NCBI GenBank assembly: GCA_002686945.1 | Contig: NYYZ01000039.1 | Coordinates: 62,001-126,000 of the forward strand | Source: Planctomycetota bacterium | GTDB lineage: Bacteria > Planctomycetota > UBA1135 > GCA-002686595 | DNA length: 64,000 nucleotides | Direction: 5' to 3' | In this document: one piece after another, positions 17,223 through 26,386 of the stretch | Position numbering within the stretch: position 1 is the stretch's first letter | How the letters are laid out: each line of letters starts with the position of its first letter | Made by a program: the position numbers and the translations under genes | The notes under the pieces: generated by a model | Database searches by the model: none | Seen by the model: the letters and a program-made list of their open reading frames with translations, nothing else | Told to the model about the DNA's origin: nothing

Positions 17223-17271
17223 CCACTAGATGTAGTGGCTTGACCAGCGCAATCTACTCCATATGGTATGC
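17223..17271 (+). promoter_or_regulatory. NrdR operator pair overlapping the nrdAB promoter
   Basis: The palindrome CCACTAGATGTAGTGG (17223-17238) matches the known NrdR-box consensus (ACACTATATATAGTGT type) at most positions, including CACTA and TAGTG. A weaker second box, ACTCCATATGGTATGC (17256-17271), is centred 33 bp downstream, about three helical turns, the usual spacing of tandem NrdR boxes. Between and over them lies a promoter: TTGACC (17240-17245), 16-bp spacer, TATGGT (17262-17267). NrdR with ATP/dATP bound would block it. The nrdR gene itself is not in the window. Confidence 0.75.
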
Positions 17272-17345
17272 CTCCCGATGCGATCCTCTCAGCGCCCCTG
17301 ACCCGACCCTCTTCTCCTTCGTCTCTCTGCAATCTCCTGACCCCG

Positions 17346-19748
17346 ATGCCAATTCCAAAGACAGCCCCGTCGTCCACCGGCACTGTTTCCCAGGACCCCC
17401 AGGAAGCCCCCGGAATGCAGGTACGTAAGCGCAACGGAGGTCTTGAACCGGTGGACCTCAACAAGATCGTTCGCGCCGTCAGTCGCTGCGCAGACGGGCT
17501 GAGTGCAGTGGACCCAATGCGCATTGCAACACGCACCATCAGTGGGCTCTATGACGGTGCCTCCACTGAAGAACTCGATCGCCTCTCCATCCATACCTCT
17601 GCCGCCCTGATTGCTGAAGAGCCCCAGTATCGATTCCTGGCTGCGCGCCTGCTTGGGACCTATGTCGAGAAAGAAGTCCAGAACCAGAACCTCTTCTCCT
17701 TCAGCCAGTCGATCCAACTGGGCCATGACGCCGGCCTGATCGAAGACAAGACTTATGAATTCGTAATGGCCAACGCGCGCAAGCTAAACGACACGATTCA
17801 ACCCGAGCGCGATCGTCTGTTCGGCTACTTTGGTCTGCGCACCGTGTACGACCGTTACCTGCTCAAGCATCCTGAAACACGCAAGGTGCTGGAGACTCCC
17901 CAGTACTTCTTCATGCGAGTAGCCTGCGGTCTGGCAGAGACCCCAGGCGATGCGCGAGACTTCTACGCCCTGATCTCCTCCCTGAGGTATCTGCCCTCGT
18001 CTCCGACCCTCTTCAACTCAGGAACGCGCCACACCCAGTTGAGTTCTTGCTACCTGCTCGACTCACCAGCAGATGACTTGAAGTCAATCTATGATCGCTA
18101 CCAGGACATCGCTCAGTTGTCCAAATTCGCGGGTGGCATCGGCGTCTCCTGGTCACGGGTGCGCAGCCGAGGCTCTTTGATCCGCGGTACCAACGGCGAG
18201 TCCAATGGCATCGTGCCCTGGCTGAAAACCCTGGATTCCTCGGTGGCAGCAGTCAACCAGGGCGGACGACGCAAAGGTGCCGCCTGTGTCTATCTGGAGA
18301 CCTGGCACGCGGACATCGAAGAGTTCCTCGAATTACGAGACAACACAGGGGACGAGGCGCGCCGTACCCACAACTTGAACCTCGCCAACTGGATACCGGA
18401 CCTGTTCATGGAGCGTGTTGAAGCTGACGAGGACTGGTCGCTCTTCGATCCCAAGACCCTGCCCCAGCTGACGGACACCTTCGGAGATGCCTTTCGCGAA
18501 ACGTACCTGCAGGCAGAAAAGGACGGCCTGGCCGCGCGATCGATCAAGGCCCGCAACCTATACGGGCGCATGATGCGCACCTTGGCCCAGACCGGCAACG
18601 GCTGGATGACTTTTAAGGATGCAAGCAATCTGAAATGCAACCAGACCGCTAATGATGGCAACCTAGTACACCTATCAAATCTGTGCACTGAGATTCTTGA
18701 GGTCACACAAGCAGACGAGACGGCGGTCTGCAACCTGGGCTCGGTGAATCTGGGCAAGCTGGTACTCAACCGTGATGGAGTGACGAGCTTTGACTTCGAT
18801 GCCCTTGGCAAGATCGTTCGCACGGCCGTACGCTACCTAGACCGGGTGATAGACGTCAATTTCTACCCCACCCCCGAATCCGCTGGATCCAACAGCCGTT
18901 GGAGACCGGTTGGGCTCGGTTGCATGGGCCTGCAGGATGTCTTCTTTCAGATGCGCCTTCCCTTCGATTCAGAAGAGGCTCTGACACTCTCTACCCTCAT
19001 CCAAGAACACATCTATCTGAATGCCATGCGCACATCCTGCGAGTTGGCCAAGGAAAATGGTCCGCACAGGGCATTCAATGAGACCCGCGCCGCACGGGGT
19101 GACCTGCAGTTCGATCTGTGGGACATCAAGCCGACCCTCGAAGACGAATGGGAGATCCTCAAGAAAGAGATTGCTGAATTTGGCCTGCGGAACTCCCTCA
19201 CAGTCGCAATCGCCCCAACAGCGACAATAGCCACCATCGCGGGTTGCTATGAGTGCATCGAGCCGCAGGTTTCCAACCTCTTCAAGCGCGAAACCCTCTC
19301 GGGAGATTTTGTGCAGGTAAACAACTACCTTGTGGATGACCTCAAGCAGCGCGGGTTGTGGAACGAGGAAATGCGTTCGCGGATCAAGCAGGCCGAGGGC
19401 TCGATTTCTGAAATCGACAAATTGCCTGAGGAATTGCGCACCCTCTACCGCACAGCGTGGGAGCTGCCCCAGAAATCCCTGATCAACCTCGCGGCTGCAC
19501 GGGGCCCCTACATCGATCAGAGCCAGTCCCTCAATCTATTCATGGCATCTCCAACCATCGGCAAGCTCTCGTCCATGTACGCCTACGCCTGGCGCACGGG
19601 ACTCAAAACTACCTACTACCTGCGCTCACGCCCGGCTACCCGCATCCGTCAAACCACCGCTGCGTCCAGTCCTGGAGCTGAAGTCAATGACAGCGATGCG
19701 GTGACCTGCTCACTTGAAAACCCCGAAAGCTGCGAAGCCTGTCAGTAA
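17346..19748 (+). CDS. nrdA: Class Ia ribonucleoside-diphosphate reductase, alpha subunit
   Basis: Large catalytic subunit (800 residues) that reduces NDPs to dNDPs in the cytoplasm. The first in-frame ATG (17268) sits inside the promoter/NrdR box, so I start at 17346; 17415 (MQVRKRNGG) is also possible. An N-terminal ATP-cone (about residues 24-112 with QVRKRNGGLEPV) gives overall allosteric control by ATP/dATP. Active-site residues are all present: the first redox Cys in SSCYLLD, NLCTEI with the thiyl Cys and Glu, the second redox Cys in VCNLGSVNL, and the C-terminal CEAC pair that receives electrons. PTATIATIAG is the phosphate-binding loop region. nrdB follows after 37 bases. Confidence 0.97.
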   Translation: MPIPKTAPSSTGTVSQDPQEAPGMQVRKRNGGLEPVDLNKIVRAVSRCADGLSAVDPMRIATRTISGLYDGASTEELDRLSIHTSAALIAEEPQYRFLAARLLGTYVEKEVQNQNLFSFSQSIQLGHDAGLIEDKTYEFVMANARKLNDTIQPERDRLFGYFGLRTVYDRYLLKHPETRKVLETPQYFFMRVACGLAETPGDARDFYALISSLRYLPSSPTLFNSGTRHTQLSSCYLLDSPADDLKSIYDRYQDIAQLSKFAGGIGVSWSRVRSRGSLIRGTNGESNGIVPWLKTLDSSVAAVNQGGRRKGAACVYLETWHADIEEFLELRDNTGDEARRTHNLNLANWIPDLFMERVEADEDWSLFDPKTLPQLTDTFGDAFRETYLQAEKDGLAARSIKARNLYGRMMRTLAQTGNGWMTFKDASNLKCNQTANDGNLVHLSNLCTEILEVTQADETAVCNLGSVNLGKLVLNRDGVTSFDFDALGKIVRTAVRYLDRVIDVNFYPTPESAGSNSRWRPVGLGCMGLQDVFFQMRLPFDSEEALTLSTLIQEHIYLNAMRTSCELAKENGPHRAFNETRAARGDLQFDLWDIKPTLEDEWEILKKEIAEFGLRNSLTVAIAPTATIATIAGCYECIEPQVSNLFKRETLSGDFVQVNNYLVDDLKQRGLWNEEMRSRIKQAEGSISEIDKLPEELRTLYRTAWELPQKSLINLAAARGPYIDQSQSLNLFMASPTIGKLSSMYAYAWRTGLKTTYYLRSRPATRIRQTTAASSPGAEVNDSDAVTCSLENPESCEACQ

Positions 19749-19785
19749 CGTTCCTGTTAGACCCCCTACCTCGCCTTTTGGCCAC

Positions 19786-20793
19786 ATGACCAGCAAAATT
19801 CTCGATCCCGGCTTCAATCTTACTTTGCGTCCGATGAAGTACCCGATCTTCTATGACATGTACCGGGACGCGATCAAGAACACCTGGACTGTGGAGGAGG
19901 TGGATTTTTCCACGGATGTAGTGGATCTGGACCAGCGGCTCCTGCCCGCAGAGCGGCACCTTATTCACCGACTGGTTGCCTTCTTTGCTACGGGAGATTC
20001 AATCGTCTCCAACAACTTGGTGCTATCCCTCTACAAGCACATCAACTCTCCCGAAGCGCGCATGTACCTGTCCCGGCAACTCTATGAAGAAGCCCTGCAC
20101 GTACAGTTCTACCTGACCCTGTTGGACACCTACATCCCAGATCACAAGGAACGGGAAGAGGCGTTTGACGCGATCAACAGAATCCCCTCAATCAAGGCCA
20201 AGGCAGACTTCTGCTTCAAATGGATCGATTCGGTGGCTGATCTGGATGCCACAGATTCACCACAGAAGCGCCAACAGTTCATGCTGAATTTGGTGTGCTT
20301 CGCCTGCTGCATCGAGGGCCTGTTTTTCTTCGCAGCCTTTGCCTATGTCTACTTCTTGCGCTCCAAGGGACTATTGAACGGTCTGGCCGCGGGCACCAAC
20401 TGGGTCTTCCGAGACGAAAGCTGTCACATGAATTTTGCCCTTGAAGTGGTGCAACTGACACGCGAGGAGTACCCCGATCTCTGGAACGAAGACATCGAAA
20501 CCAAGATCATTGGCATGCTTGAAGAAGCGGTGGAATGCGAAATGCAGTTCGCCGAAGACTTGTTGGAGAACGGCGTCCCGGGCCTCTCATTGAAGGACAT
20601 GCGCATGTACCTGGAGTTCGTGGCTGACCAGCGCCTCAATAACCTGGGTATGGAAGTGCGCTACGGTTCCAAGAACCCTTTCGATTTCATGGACCTGCAG
20701 GATGTGCAAGAGTTGTCGAATTTCTTCGAGCGAAAGGTCTCGGCTTATCAAGTGGCCGTAGCTGGTGAAGTAGCCTTCGGCGAGGAATTCTAG
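19786..20793 (+). CDS. nrdB: Class Ia ribonucleotide reductase, beta subunit
   Basis: Radical-generating di-iron subunit, 335 residues from the ATG at 19786; a longer TTG start at 19714 would overlap nrdA. The helix EEALHVQFYLTLLDTYIPD contains the iron ligands Glu and His and, four residues after the His, the Tyr equivalent to E. coli Tyr122, so this is a tyrosyl-radical enzyme and not a class Ic variant. Further ligands are in GDSIVSNNL, in the helix with CIEGLFFFAAFAY and in RDESCHMNFALEV. The radical-transfer C-terminus ends in acidic and aromatic residues (FGEEF). It is in one operon with nrdA under the NrdR-type operator. Confidence 0.96.
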   Translation: MTSKILDPGFNLTLRPMKYPIFYDMYRDAIKNTWTVEEVDFSTDVVDLDQRLLPAERHLIHRLVAFFATGDSIVSNNLVLSLYKHINSPEARMYLSRQLYEEALHVQFYLTLLDTYIPDHKEREEAFDAINRIPSIKAKADFCFKWIDSVADLDATDSPQKRQQFMLNLVCFACCIEGLFFFAAFAYVYFLRSKGLLNGLAAGTNWVFRDESCHMNFALEVVQLTREEYPDLWNEDIETKIIGMLEEAVECEMQFAEDLLENGVPGLSLKDMRMYLEFVADQRLNNLGMEVRYGSKNPFDFMDLQDVQELSNFFERKVSAYQVAVAGEVAFGEEF

Positions 20794-20819
20794 AGTCGCT
20801 GGTGAGCTCGACCCAAAGA

Positions 20820-20852
20820 GGTAAGGCGCCTGCATCTTCGCTGCGCCCTACC
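20820..20852 (+). terminator. Hairpin downstream of nrdB
   Basis: GGTAAGGCGC (20820-20829) pairs with GCGCCCTACC (20843-20852), 9 of 10 bp, with a 13-nt loop, 27 bases after the nrdB stop. No T run follows, so termination would not be purely intrinsic. Confidence 0.4.
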
Positions 20853-20952
20853 GATCCCCGAGCTAACAGAGCGCCTCGTTGACTCTAGTGTCCATGGTTA
20901 TGCATTCGTCCCATTCTCCGGGTCCCCAGGATTTGTGATAGAACACAGGATC

Positions 20953-22548
20953 ATGAGAACTGACGCGCCGCCCCTAGCTTCTGAACCCCGCTGCATCGGT
21001 CGGGGCAGGTCCGGAGTTGTCTTTCTGCTGGAATCCGAAAAGGGGCCCAAGATCGCCCGCAAGGTCTTTGACTCGGGCCCGCTTACACGAGTGGTCCAGT
21101 ACCTTTTCCTGGGAGCAGGAAACCCCTACGCCTGGAGCGAGCATGCGATGCGCGGCGCTCTCCTGCGTCGCAGAATTCTGGCTGAACTCGTACCCATGGC
21201 GCTCAACGGCCGCATGCATGTGGCCCGGGCCCTGGGCCATGGTTGGGACGAGGACCGCGCCACCATGACCCTGGATACTGAGTACATCGATGGCGCGCAC
21301 CCGGCCCTGCACCACCCCCTCAGCCAAAGCGGCAAACAGGACACAGACGAGCTACGCCACGAATTACTGCCACAACTACAAGGACTTTTGCGTGAGACTG
21401 GTTTCGATGGGATGCTATGGCAAGCAGGGCTCGGCAATCCAGTGGCTTTTGCGAACTTCGTGCTGCGCAAGGACGCAAACGGAACAACCCATTGGTTTTG
21501 GGTAGACCTCGAGTCCGGAGTACCAGCCCTCTTTCCAGCCCGGCCTGGAATCTTTATGGGCACCTACCTGCCCCTGTGCTTCAAGTACCGTGCGCCGCTC
21601 TTTGACCACACGGACACAACGCGTCTGACGGCCTGGCTGGCCCGCAACAGTGCGCGGCTCGATACAGCCCGGGGGGCAGGGACAGCTGAGCGACTCCTGT
21701 CCGATTGCGCAGCCCTTGAGGTTTCAAGCAATGGCTTCTGGCAGCAGACCCGCCTGCAAAAATCAATTGCCAGCCAAGAAGCAAGAGGGCGCATCAGTCG
21801 TACGGAAGCCGAGCTCTACGCCCGAAAACCCTTACGCTGGTGGTACCGGGAAGCTCTGCGCGGAATGCGCGGCATCATCACCCAAACATGGCGCCTCTGG
21901 CGGAAAGCTGCAGCCCAATTGCGGCAGGTGCCATGGTTCGTACTCCCCACGCAGGCCTCGTCGTTCATGTTCTCCCAACAGCGCCGAGAACAGGTCGCCC
22001 GCGCCGCGACCCTGCTGCGCGTCGACCAATGGACCTCCCGCGGCAGTCTCTCTAAAACACATGCACGCGAAATCAGAGCAGCAGTCTACGAAGAAGACTC
22101 GTCCGCCTGGCTCTCCGACTTCGCGATGCATCTGGGCATCAAGCCTCTGGTCAAGACCACCAAGTGGATCGTCTTTCCCGTACTCCTATTGAACGGAACG
22201 GTAAGCGAAACCACCGTAGCCCTGGTAATCCTTGCCGGTGGCGGTCTCGCCCGCAGCCTCTACACCAGCCTTCGCACGCTCCAGGAGATCTCCCGAGGCG
22301 GCCAACCTCCCTGGATTGCGTTGGGAGTCGGCGTATTACCAGTCCTCGGCACTCTGGCCTATCCCGCCCAGATCGCCTGGGCAGGACACGGGGGCAAGAA
22401 CCTTCCAGCCCAATTCCTGCTCTACGATGGACTGACCCTCATAGGTCGCCGGCTCCCCGTCTGGGGTGGACGCAACTCCCTGACCGAACAACTCAGCAAC
22501 CACGCGGTCGACCGCATCGTACGCAGAAGTACACGGACCAAGGCATGA
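20953..22548 (+). CDS. Protein-kinase-fold membrane protein (possible pseudokinase)
   Basis: About 531 residues; the start is the ATG at 20953, with an in-frame GTG at 20935. The N-terminal half looks like a protein/LPS-kinase fold: glycine loop IGRGRSGVVFLLE near residues 15-27, a Lys in ARKVF near 37, an Asn in ANFVLR near 168 and an Asp-like motif WVDLES near 183. The position five residues before that Asn, normally the catalytic Asp, holds Pro (in GLGNPVAFANF), so classical kinase chemistry is doubtful. The C-terminal part has three or four hydrophobic segments (about 395-500). It is the first gene of a three-gene overlapping unit with a beta-lactamase-like lipoprotein and a MORN-like membrane protein. 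Family unknown to me by name. Confidence 0.7.
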   Translation: MRTDAPPLASEPRCIGRGRSGVVFLLESEKGPKIARKVFDSGPLTRVVQYLFLGAGNPYAWSEHAMRGALLRRRILAELVPMALNGRMHVARALGHGWDEDRATMTLDTEYIDGAHPALHHPLSQSGKQDTDELRHELLPQLQGLLRETGFDGMLWQAGLGNPVAFANFVLRKDANGTTHWFWVDLESGVPALFPARPGIFMGTYLPLCFKYRAPLFDHTDTTRLTAWLARNSARLDTARGAGTAERLLSDCAALEVSSNGFWQQTRLQKSIASQEARGRISRTEAELYARKPLRWWYREALRGMRGIITQTWRLWRKAAAQLRQVPWFVLPTQASSFMFSQQRREQVARAATLLRVDQWTSRGSLSKTHAREIRAAVYEEDSSAWLSDFAMHLGIKPLVKTTKWIVFPVLLLNGTVSETTVALVILAGGGLARSLYTSLRTLQEISRGGQPPWIALGVGVLPVLGTLAYPAQIAWAGHGGKNLPAQFLLYDGLTLIGRRLPVWGGRNSLTEQLSNHAVDRIVRRSTRTKA

Positions 22549-23930
22549 GAACGACCCTCCTCGGAATTGCGCTTTGCGTCAACGCTGGAACCGGATGTGC
22601 ATTGGGTCCCCAAGGCAATTCCATAGTTCCATCAAGAGTGATCGCCCAGGTGGAGGAGTTTGCCGAGGTACTCTTGGAAGAAGAGACCACGCCTGGTTTC
22701 GTGCTCGGAGTTGCCACCCGAGAAGGACGCTGGATTCAGGGGTTTGGCCGGCGTTCCTTCGATGATCCACGACCACCGGAAAGCACAACCCTCTTTGAAA
22801 TAGGTTCGATCAGCAAGGTGTTCACAGCACTGTTGTTGTTGGAAGCCGAAGCCCAGGGCGAAGTGCAACTCGATGATCCTCTGAACAAACATGTGCCAGA
22901 AGGGATCAGCGTCCCCGAGGAAGGCCAGCCAATTCGTCTGGTACACCTCGCCCTGCATGCCTCGGGCCTTCCTCGTATGCCCTTGAGTTTCAAGCCAGCG
23001 GACCCCAACAATCCATTCGCTGGGTTTTCCCCCGAACAGCCGTTTGGGTGGCTGCAGGCCACAAGGGTCCAAGACCCTCCCTTGACGAAGTATGTCTACA
23101 GCAACTTTGCCGTAGGTCTCTTGGGTGAAGTGCTGGTGCGAGCTGCGGGGGTCGAAGACTACGATCAACTACTGCAACTACGCCTGGCGGAACCCTTGGG
23201 TTTGAATGACACCACAGCCTCGCCCAGCCCAGAGCAACAGACCCGGGTCGCGCAGGGCCATGACGCAGCCATGGTCCCGGTCCAAAGCTGGACCTTTGAT
23301 GTCTTCGCAGGTGCTGGCGCCATTCGCTCCAACATGGAGGACATGCTGGACTTCGGCATCAGTCAGATAGACCCAACCCCCCTTCATGCCAAAGCCCAGG
23401 AAGTGCGTTTCAAGCCAGAGAAGCCGCCCGTGCACATGGCCCTGGGCTGGCATGTGAATGCCAAAACTGGAACTCTCTGGCACAATGGCCAAACCGGTGG
23501 TTATCACTCCCTGCTGGCCCTCTCACCTGAGAACGGCCTGGTGGTCTGCATCCTCTCAAATTCGTCAGATGGATCCTGCGAACGGCTCGCCAACGGTTGC
23601 TACCAGCTCATGTGCGGGAACGATCCCTCTCCGCCACTCAAGATCCGGCGCAGCGGACATCCCAAGCAGGAGCAGCTCGAACAACTCGTGGGAGTCTTCA
23701 AGATTGCGCCCATGGCCAGATTGACAATCACCAAAGAAGATCACCGGGTCTACGCCAAGATGACATTCCAGCAACGCTTGCGTATCTATCCCACTGACGA
23801 TGAGGGGCTGCGATACTTCTACCGCGGCATTGATGCGGAGATCAGCTTCGAACAGGATGAATCCGGAGAGATCTCCAGTCTGACCCTTCACCAGCATGGC
23901 CGGGACATGAGAGGGCCGCGGATCGAATGA
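22545..23930 (+). CDS. Class C beta-lactamase/penicillin-binding-like serine hydrolase, lipoprotein
   Basis: A 461-residue secreted serine hydrolase. The start (22545) overlaps the previous stop as ATGA. The signal peptide carries a possible lipobox AGTGC. Catalytic motifs of the class C beta-lactamase/DD-peptidase fold are in place: SISK (SxxK) near residue 90, YSN near residue 185, and HNG within WHNGQTGG near 313. An additional C-terminal beta domain (about 365-461) follows. Substrates of this family range from D-amino peptides to esters; true beta-lactamase activity cannot be claimed. The context with a kinase-like and a MORN-like membrane protein suggests cell-envelope work. Confidence 0.9.
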   Translation: MRTTLLGIALCVNAGTGCALGPQGNSIVPSRVIAQVEEFAEVLLEEETTPGFVLGVATREGRWIQGFGRRSFDDPRPPESTTLFEIGSISKVFTALLLLEAEAQGEVQLDDPLNKHVPEGISVPEEGQPIRLVHLALHASGLPRMPLSFKPADPNNPFAGFSPEQPFGWLQATRVQDPPLTKYVYSNFAVGLLGEVLVRAAGVEDYDQLLQLRLAEPLGLNDTTASPSPEQQTRVAQGHDAAMVPVQSWTFDVFAGAGAIRSNMEDMLDFGISQIDPTPLHAKAQEVRFKPEKPPVHMALGWHVNAKTGTLWHNGQTGGYHSLLALSPENGLVVCILSNSSDGSCERLANGCYQLMCGNDPSPPLKIRRSGHPKQEQLEQLVGVFKIAPMARLTITKEDHRVYAKMTFQQRLRIYPTDDEGLRYFYRGIDAEISFEQDESGEISSLTLHQHGRDMRGPRIE

Positions 23931-24355
23931 GCACACAAATCCCGAACGATGAGCAGATCACCAATCGGGATGATCTCGATGGTCTCACGGATGACGAGAC
24001 GATTTTGCGCACGCCAGAGGAGCGAGCACAACTGGCCCTGAAGGTCGCCCTTGTCTCAGCCGCGCTGATCCTGTTCATGATCTTCGCCACCTGGCTCTTA
24101 CGCCCGGAGGGTCAGATCATGGTTGAGCGCTGGCCCAACGGCTACACGAAGACCGAGACCACCTACCGCTCCCAGGGAGGCGAGCGCCAGGCCCACGGCG
24201 CCTATCGCGCCTGGCACGAGAACGGCCAGCTCAAGGCTGAAGGCCAACATGCCGCGGGCCTGAAGGAGGGGTCCTGGGTCTACTACGAGCCCAATGGTGA
24301 CCCCGACAAGAACCTGTCGGGGACCTACCGCGGAGATCAGCGAATTGAGCTCTGA
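23927..24355 (+). CDS. Single-pass membrane protein with MORN/YwqK-like repeats
   Basis: A 142-residue protein starting inside the stop of the hydrolase gene (ATGA). An acidic cytoplasmic N-terminus (about 1-40) leads to one transmembrane helix (about 44-64). The outer part has two repeats of the MORN-variant type seen in YwqK-like proteins: AHGAYRAWHENGQLKAEGQ and the partner KEGSWVYYEPNGDPDKN. Such repeats form short beta hairpins that bind partners or lipids. It is the last gene of the unit; the convergent sialate esterase gene follows after 27 bases. Function not assigned. Confidence 0.78.
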   Translation: MSTQIPNDEQITNRDDLDGLTDDETILRTPEERAQLALKVALVSAALILFMIFATWLLRPEGQIMVERWPNGYTKTETTYRSQGGERQAHGAYRAWHENGQLKAEGQHAAGLKEGSWVYYEPNGDPDKNLSGTYRGDQRIEL

Positions 24356-24382
24356 ATCCAGGGAAACGCCGAACGGCGACCG

Positions 24383-26332
24383 TCAGTCATTCCACTGATC
24401 GGTCCTGAAGCTCGAGGCACATAGGCCTGCGGCGTTGAAGAGGCTAGAGGCATCCGCCGCACCCCAGGCAAAACGCACGGCCTTCGGGCTAGCAACGCTG
24501 GCGGAAGAGACAATCACCTTGCCACCCTCAACCCGCGCCTCAGCCGGATGGAATACACGGTCCTCCCCAGCGATGACGAACTTGTGTCCAGTTGATCCAC
24601 GCAGTTCCAGACCAACGGCATGATCAAAGGTGAGTTGCGCCTGTGAGTCCTCGAATACGGAAGTACTCAGGGTCGGCCCAGACCAAACCAGGTCCTGACC
24701 ATAGTCCTTGGCCAAAGCCAGGAGCGCAAGGCGACGGCCGACCTTGTCCTTGTTTCCTGGGTGTATGTCCGTGGGGTTGCCAATATCCATGATCACTGCC
24801 TGTCCTGTGTGCGGTAGCGAGAGCGTCATGCTCTGAGCTTCGCGCAATCGTGCAGCCTGCCCCGTGTCCTCGGCGTAGCCAAAAGGCGCAATCTGCACCC
24901 AGTAGAATGGAAAATCCGCCTGGCCCCACCGGTGACGCCAATCCTGGATCATGCCAGGGAAGAGTCGCTGGTATTGGGCACCGCGACCCACGTTGGATTC
25001 GCCCTGATACCAGATCACGCCACGCATGGCGAAGGGGATCAATGGCTCGATCATTCCGTTGGAAAGAGCCGAGGGCGTGTTCTGGGTAAACCAGTCGTTA
25101 CGGGGGAAGGGCTCCAGGTCCGTGGCCTCAGCACCACGTCGAGCAGCCCAAGTGCCGTTGAGAATGACACGCTGGTCCAGTTCAGGGCAGCGGAGTTCCA
25201 TGGTTCCAGGTCCGCTAGCAGTCCAACCAATTGTCCCCGCGCCACCCGTATCCACAACCATCACAGCCAGCACATTTGTGCCGGGTACCATTGTTGCTGC
25301 GGGAACTGCGTACTCCCGCGCAGTGAGGTACTTGCCCATCTCGCGCACAGAGCCCACCTCAATTCCATTGATCCAGGTCACGTCCATATCATCCATGGCA
25401 CCAGGAGCCAGCACGAGATCTTTGCCAGCCCAGTTGGGTGGCACCTCGAAGCCACGCCGAAACCAGACGCAACCATCGAAGCTACCAAGGCCCATGTTCA
25501 CGAACTGCGTGGGCACATCCACATTGTCCCAACCATCCGGACCCCCGCCAGCGCGGTTCCAGCCAGCAGCCAGACCTGGATCCTGCTTGAAGAGTTCATT
25601 CCACCAGCTGGACTCCAGACTCTTGGCGTTATCCACTAGTGAATGACCAGCCCGGCGGGCCGCCACAAGATCAAGAGCTGAATCGAATTCACCACCCAGA
25701 CGCAAGGCGGCTTCGCTCGTCCAGGCTTCAACGACCGTACCACCCCAAGCGGTCATCACCAAACCAATGGGCATGTCCGGCAGGGCCTGGGCCAGTTCAC
25801 GACCAAAGTGAAAACCAACGGCACTGAAATCCGCCGCGGCGGCAGGAGTACAAAGGCCCCAGGAAATACTGGCATCACCCTTGGCAGTATCAGAAAAGGC
25901 CTTCCCGACTGTGCACAGGCGAAGTTGAGGTTCATCAATAGAATTGATAGTGGCTGTGGCATCAGCAAACCAAGAAAGGTGCCACTCCATGTTCGACTGC
26001 CCAGAGCAGATCCAGACCTCGCCTACCATCACATCCTCAAGGGTGATGGTCTTGCCCGCAGTGACACTCAGGGTGTAAGGGCCACCCGCCTTGGGGGTGC
26101 TCAGGTCCGCACGCCAGGCGCCCTCACCATCCGCCTTGGCCAACACGGCTTCCGCACTCCAAGAGGGTTTCACGCTCACCTCAGCCCCCGCTGCAGCCCA
26201 ACCCCAAACCGGGGCCGTGGTTTCACGTTGGAGCACCATGTGATCGGCAAACATCCCGGACAGACGCAGGTCCTGGGAAGGACTTGCGCAGAGCGGGGAG
26301 ACAAGCAGGATTGGAAGAAGGAGGCGTACCAT
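24383..26332 (-). CDS. Sialate O-acetylesterase-like SGNH hydrolase
   Basis: A 649-residue secreted carbohydrate esterase, probably removing acetyl groups from sialic acid or other glycans. The start is the ATG at 26332, directly behind a TAGACT hexamer; a GTG start 18 bases upstream would destroy that spacing. The signal peptide ends around residue 18. The family motif VWICSGQSNMEW, with the nucleophile Ser in GQSNM, is near residue 113-124. WYQGESNVGRG near 455 is the second conserved block, and the DIHPGNKDKVGRRLA block near 550 contains the catalytic Asp-x-His. An internal jelly-roll insert (about 265-410) is usual for larger members. The adjacent giant mosaic gene lies upstream on the same strand. 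Confidence 0.94.
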   Translation of the reverse strand: MVRLLLPILLVSPLCASPSQDLRLSGMFADHMVLQRETTAPVWGWAAAGAEVSVKPSWSAEAVLAKADGEGAWRADLSTPKAGGPYTLSVTAGKTITLEDVMVGEVWICSGQSNMEWHLSWFADATATINSIDEPQLRLCTVGKAFSDTAKGDASISWGLCTPAAAADFSAVGFHFGRELAQALPDMPIGLVMTAWGGTVVEAWTSEAALRLGGEFDSALDLVAARRAGHSLVDNAKSLESSWWNELFKQDPGLAAGWNRAGGGPDGWDNVDVPTQFVNMGLGSFDGCVWFRRGFEVPPNWAGKDLVLAPGAMDDMDVTWINGIEVGSVREMGKYLTAREYAVPAATMVPGTNVLAVMVVDTGGAGTIGWTASGPGTMELRCPELDQRVILNGTWAARRGAEATDLEPFPRNDWFTQNTPSALSNGMIEPLIPFAMRGVIWYQGESNVGRGAQYQRLFPGMIQDWRHRWGQADFPFYWVQIAPFGYAEDTGQAARLREAQSMTLSLPHTGQAVIMDIGNPTDIHPGNKDKVGRRLALLALAKDYGQDLVWSGPTLSTSVFEDSQAQLTFDHAVGLELRGSTGHKFVIAGEDRVFHPAEARVEGGKVIVSSASVASPKAVRFAWGAADASSLFNAAGLCASSFRTDQWND

Positions 26333-26339
26333 GACCACC

Positions 26340-26345
26340 AGTCTA
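26340..26345 (-). promoter_or_regulatory. Putative leaderless -10 element TAGACT
   Basis: On the minus strand TAGACT ends 7 nt before the ATG at 26332, with no Shine-Dalgarno sequence. The hexamer and spacing are identical to those upstream of the gene at 1486. Confidence 0.45.
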
Positions 26346-26386
26346 ACCACTCTGCTGAGTCTTAGGAGTTCTCCTTGGACCAGGAG

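Noticed and set aside
17268..17345. ATG at 17268 as the nrdA start
   Set aside because: It overlaps the second NrdR-like box and follows the -10 hexamer directly, so it would not be in the transcript.
22545..23930. Calling the serine hydrolase a resistance beta-lactamase
   Set aside because: SxxK, YxN and HxG motifs are shared by DD-peptidases and esterases; the lipoprotein signal and extra C-terminal domain argue for an envelope role.
24932..25646. Plus-strand frames of 206-235 codons over the sialate esterase
   Set aside because: Antisense to a well-supported gene, with low-complexity Ser/Arg/Pro composition.
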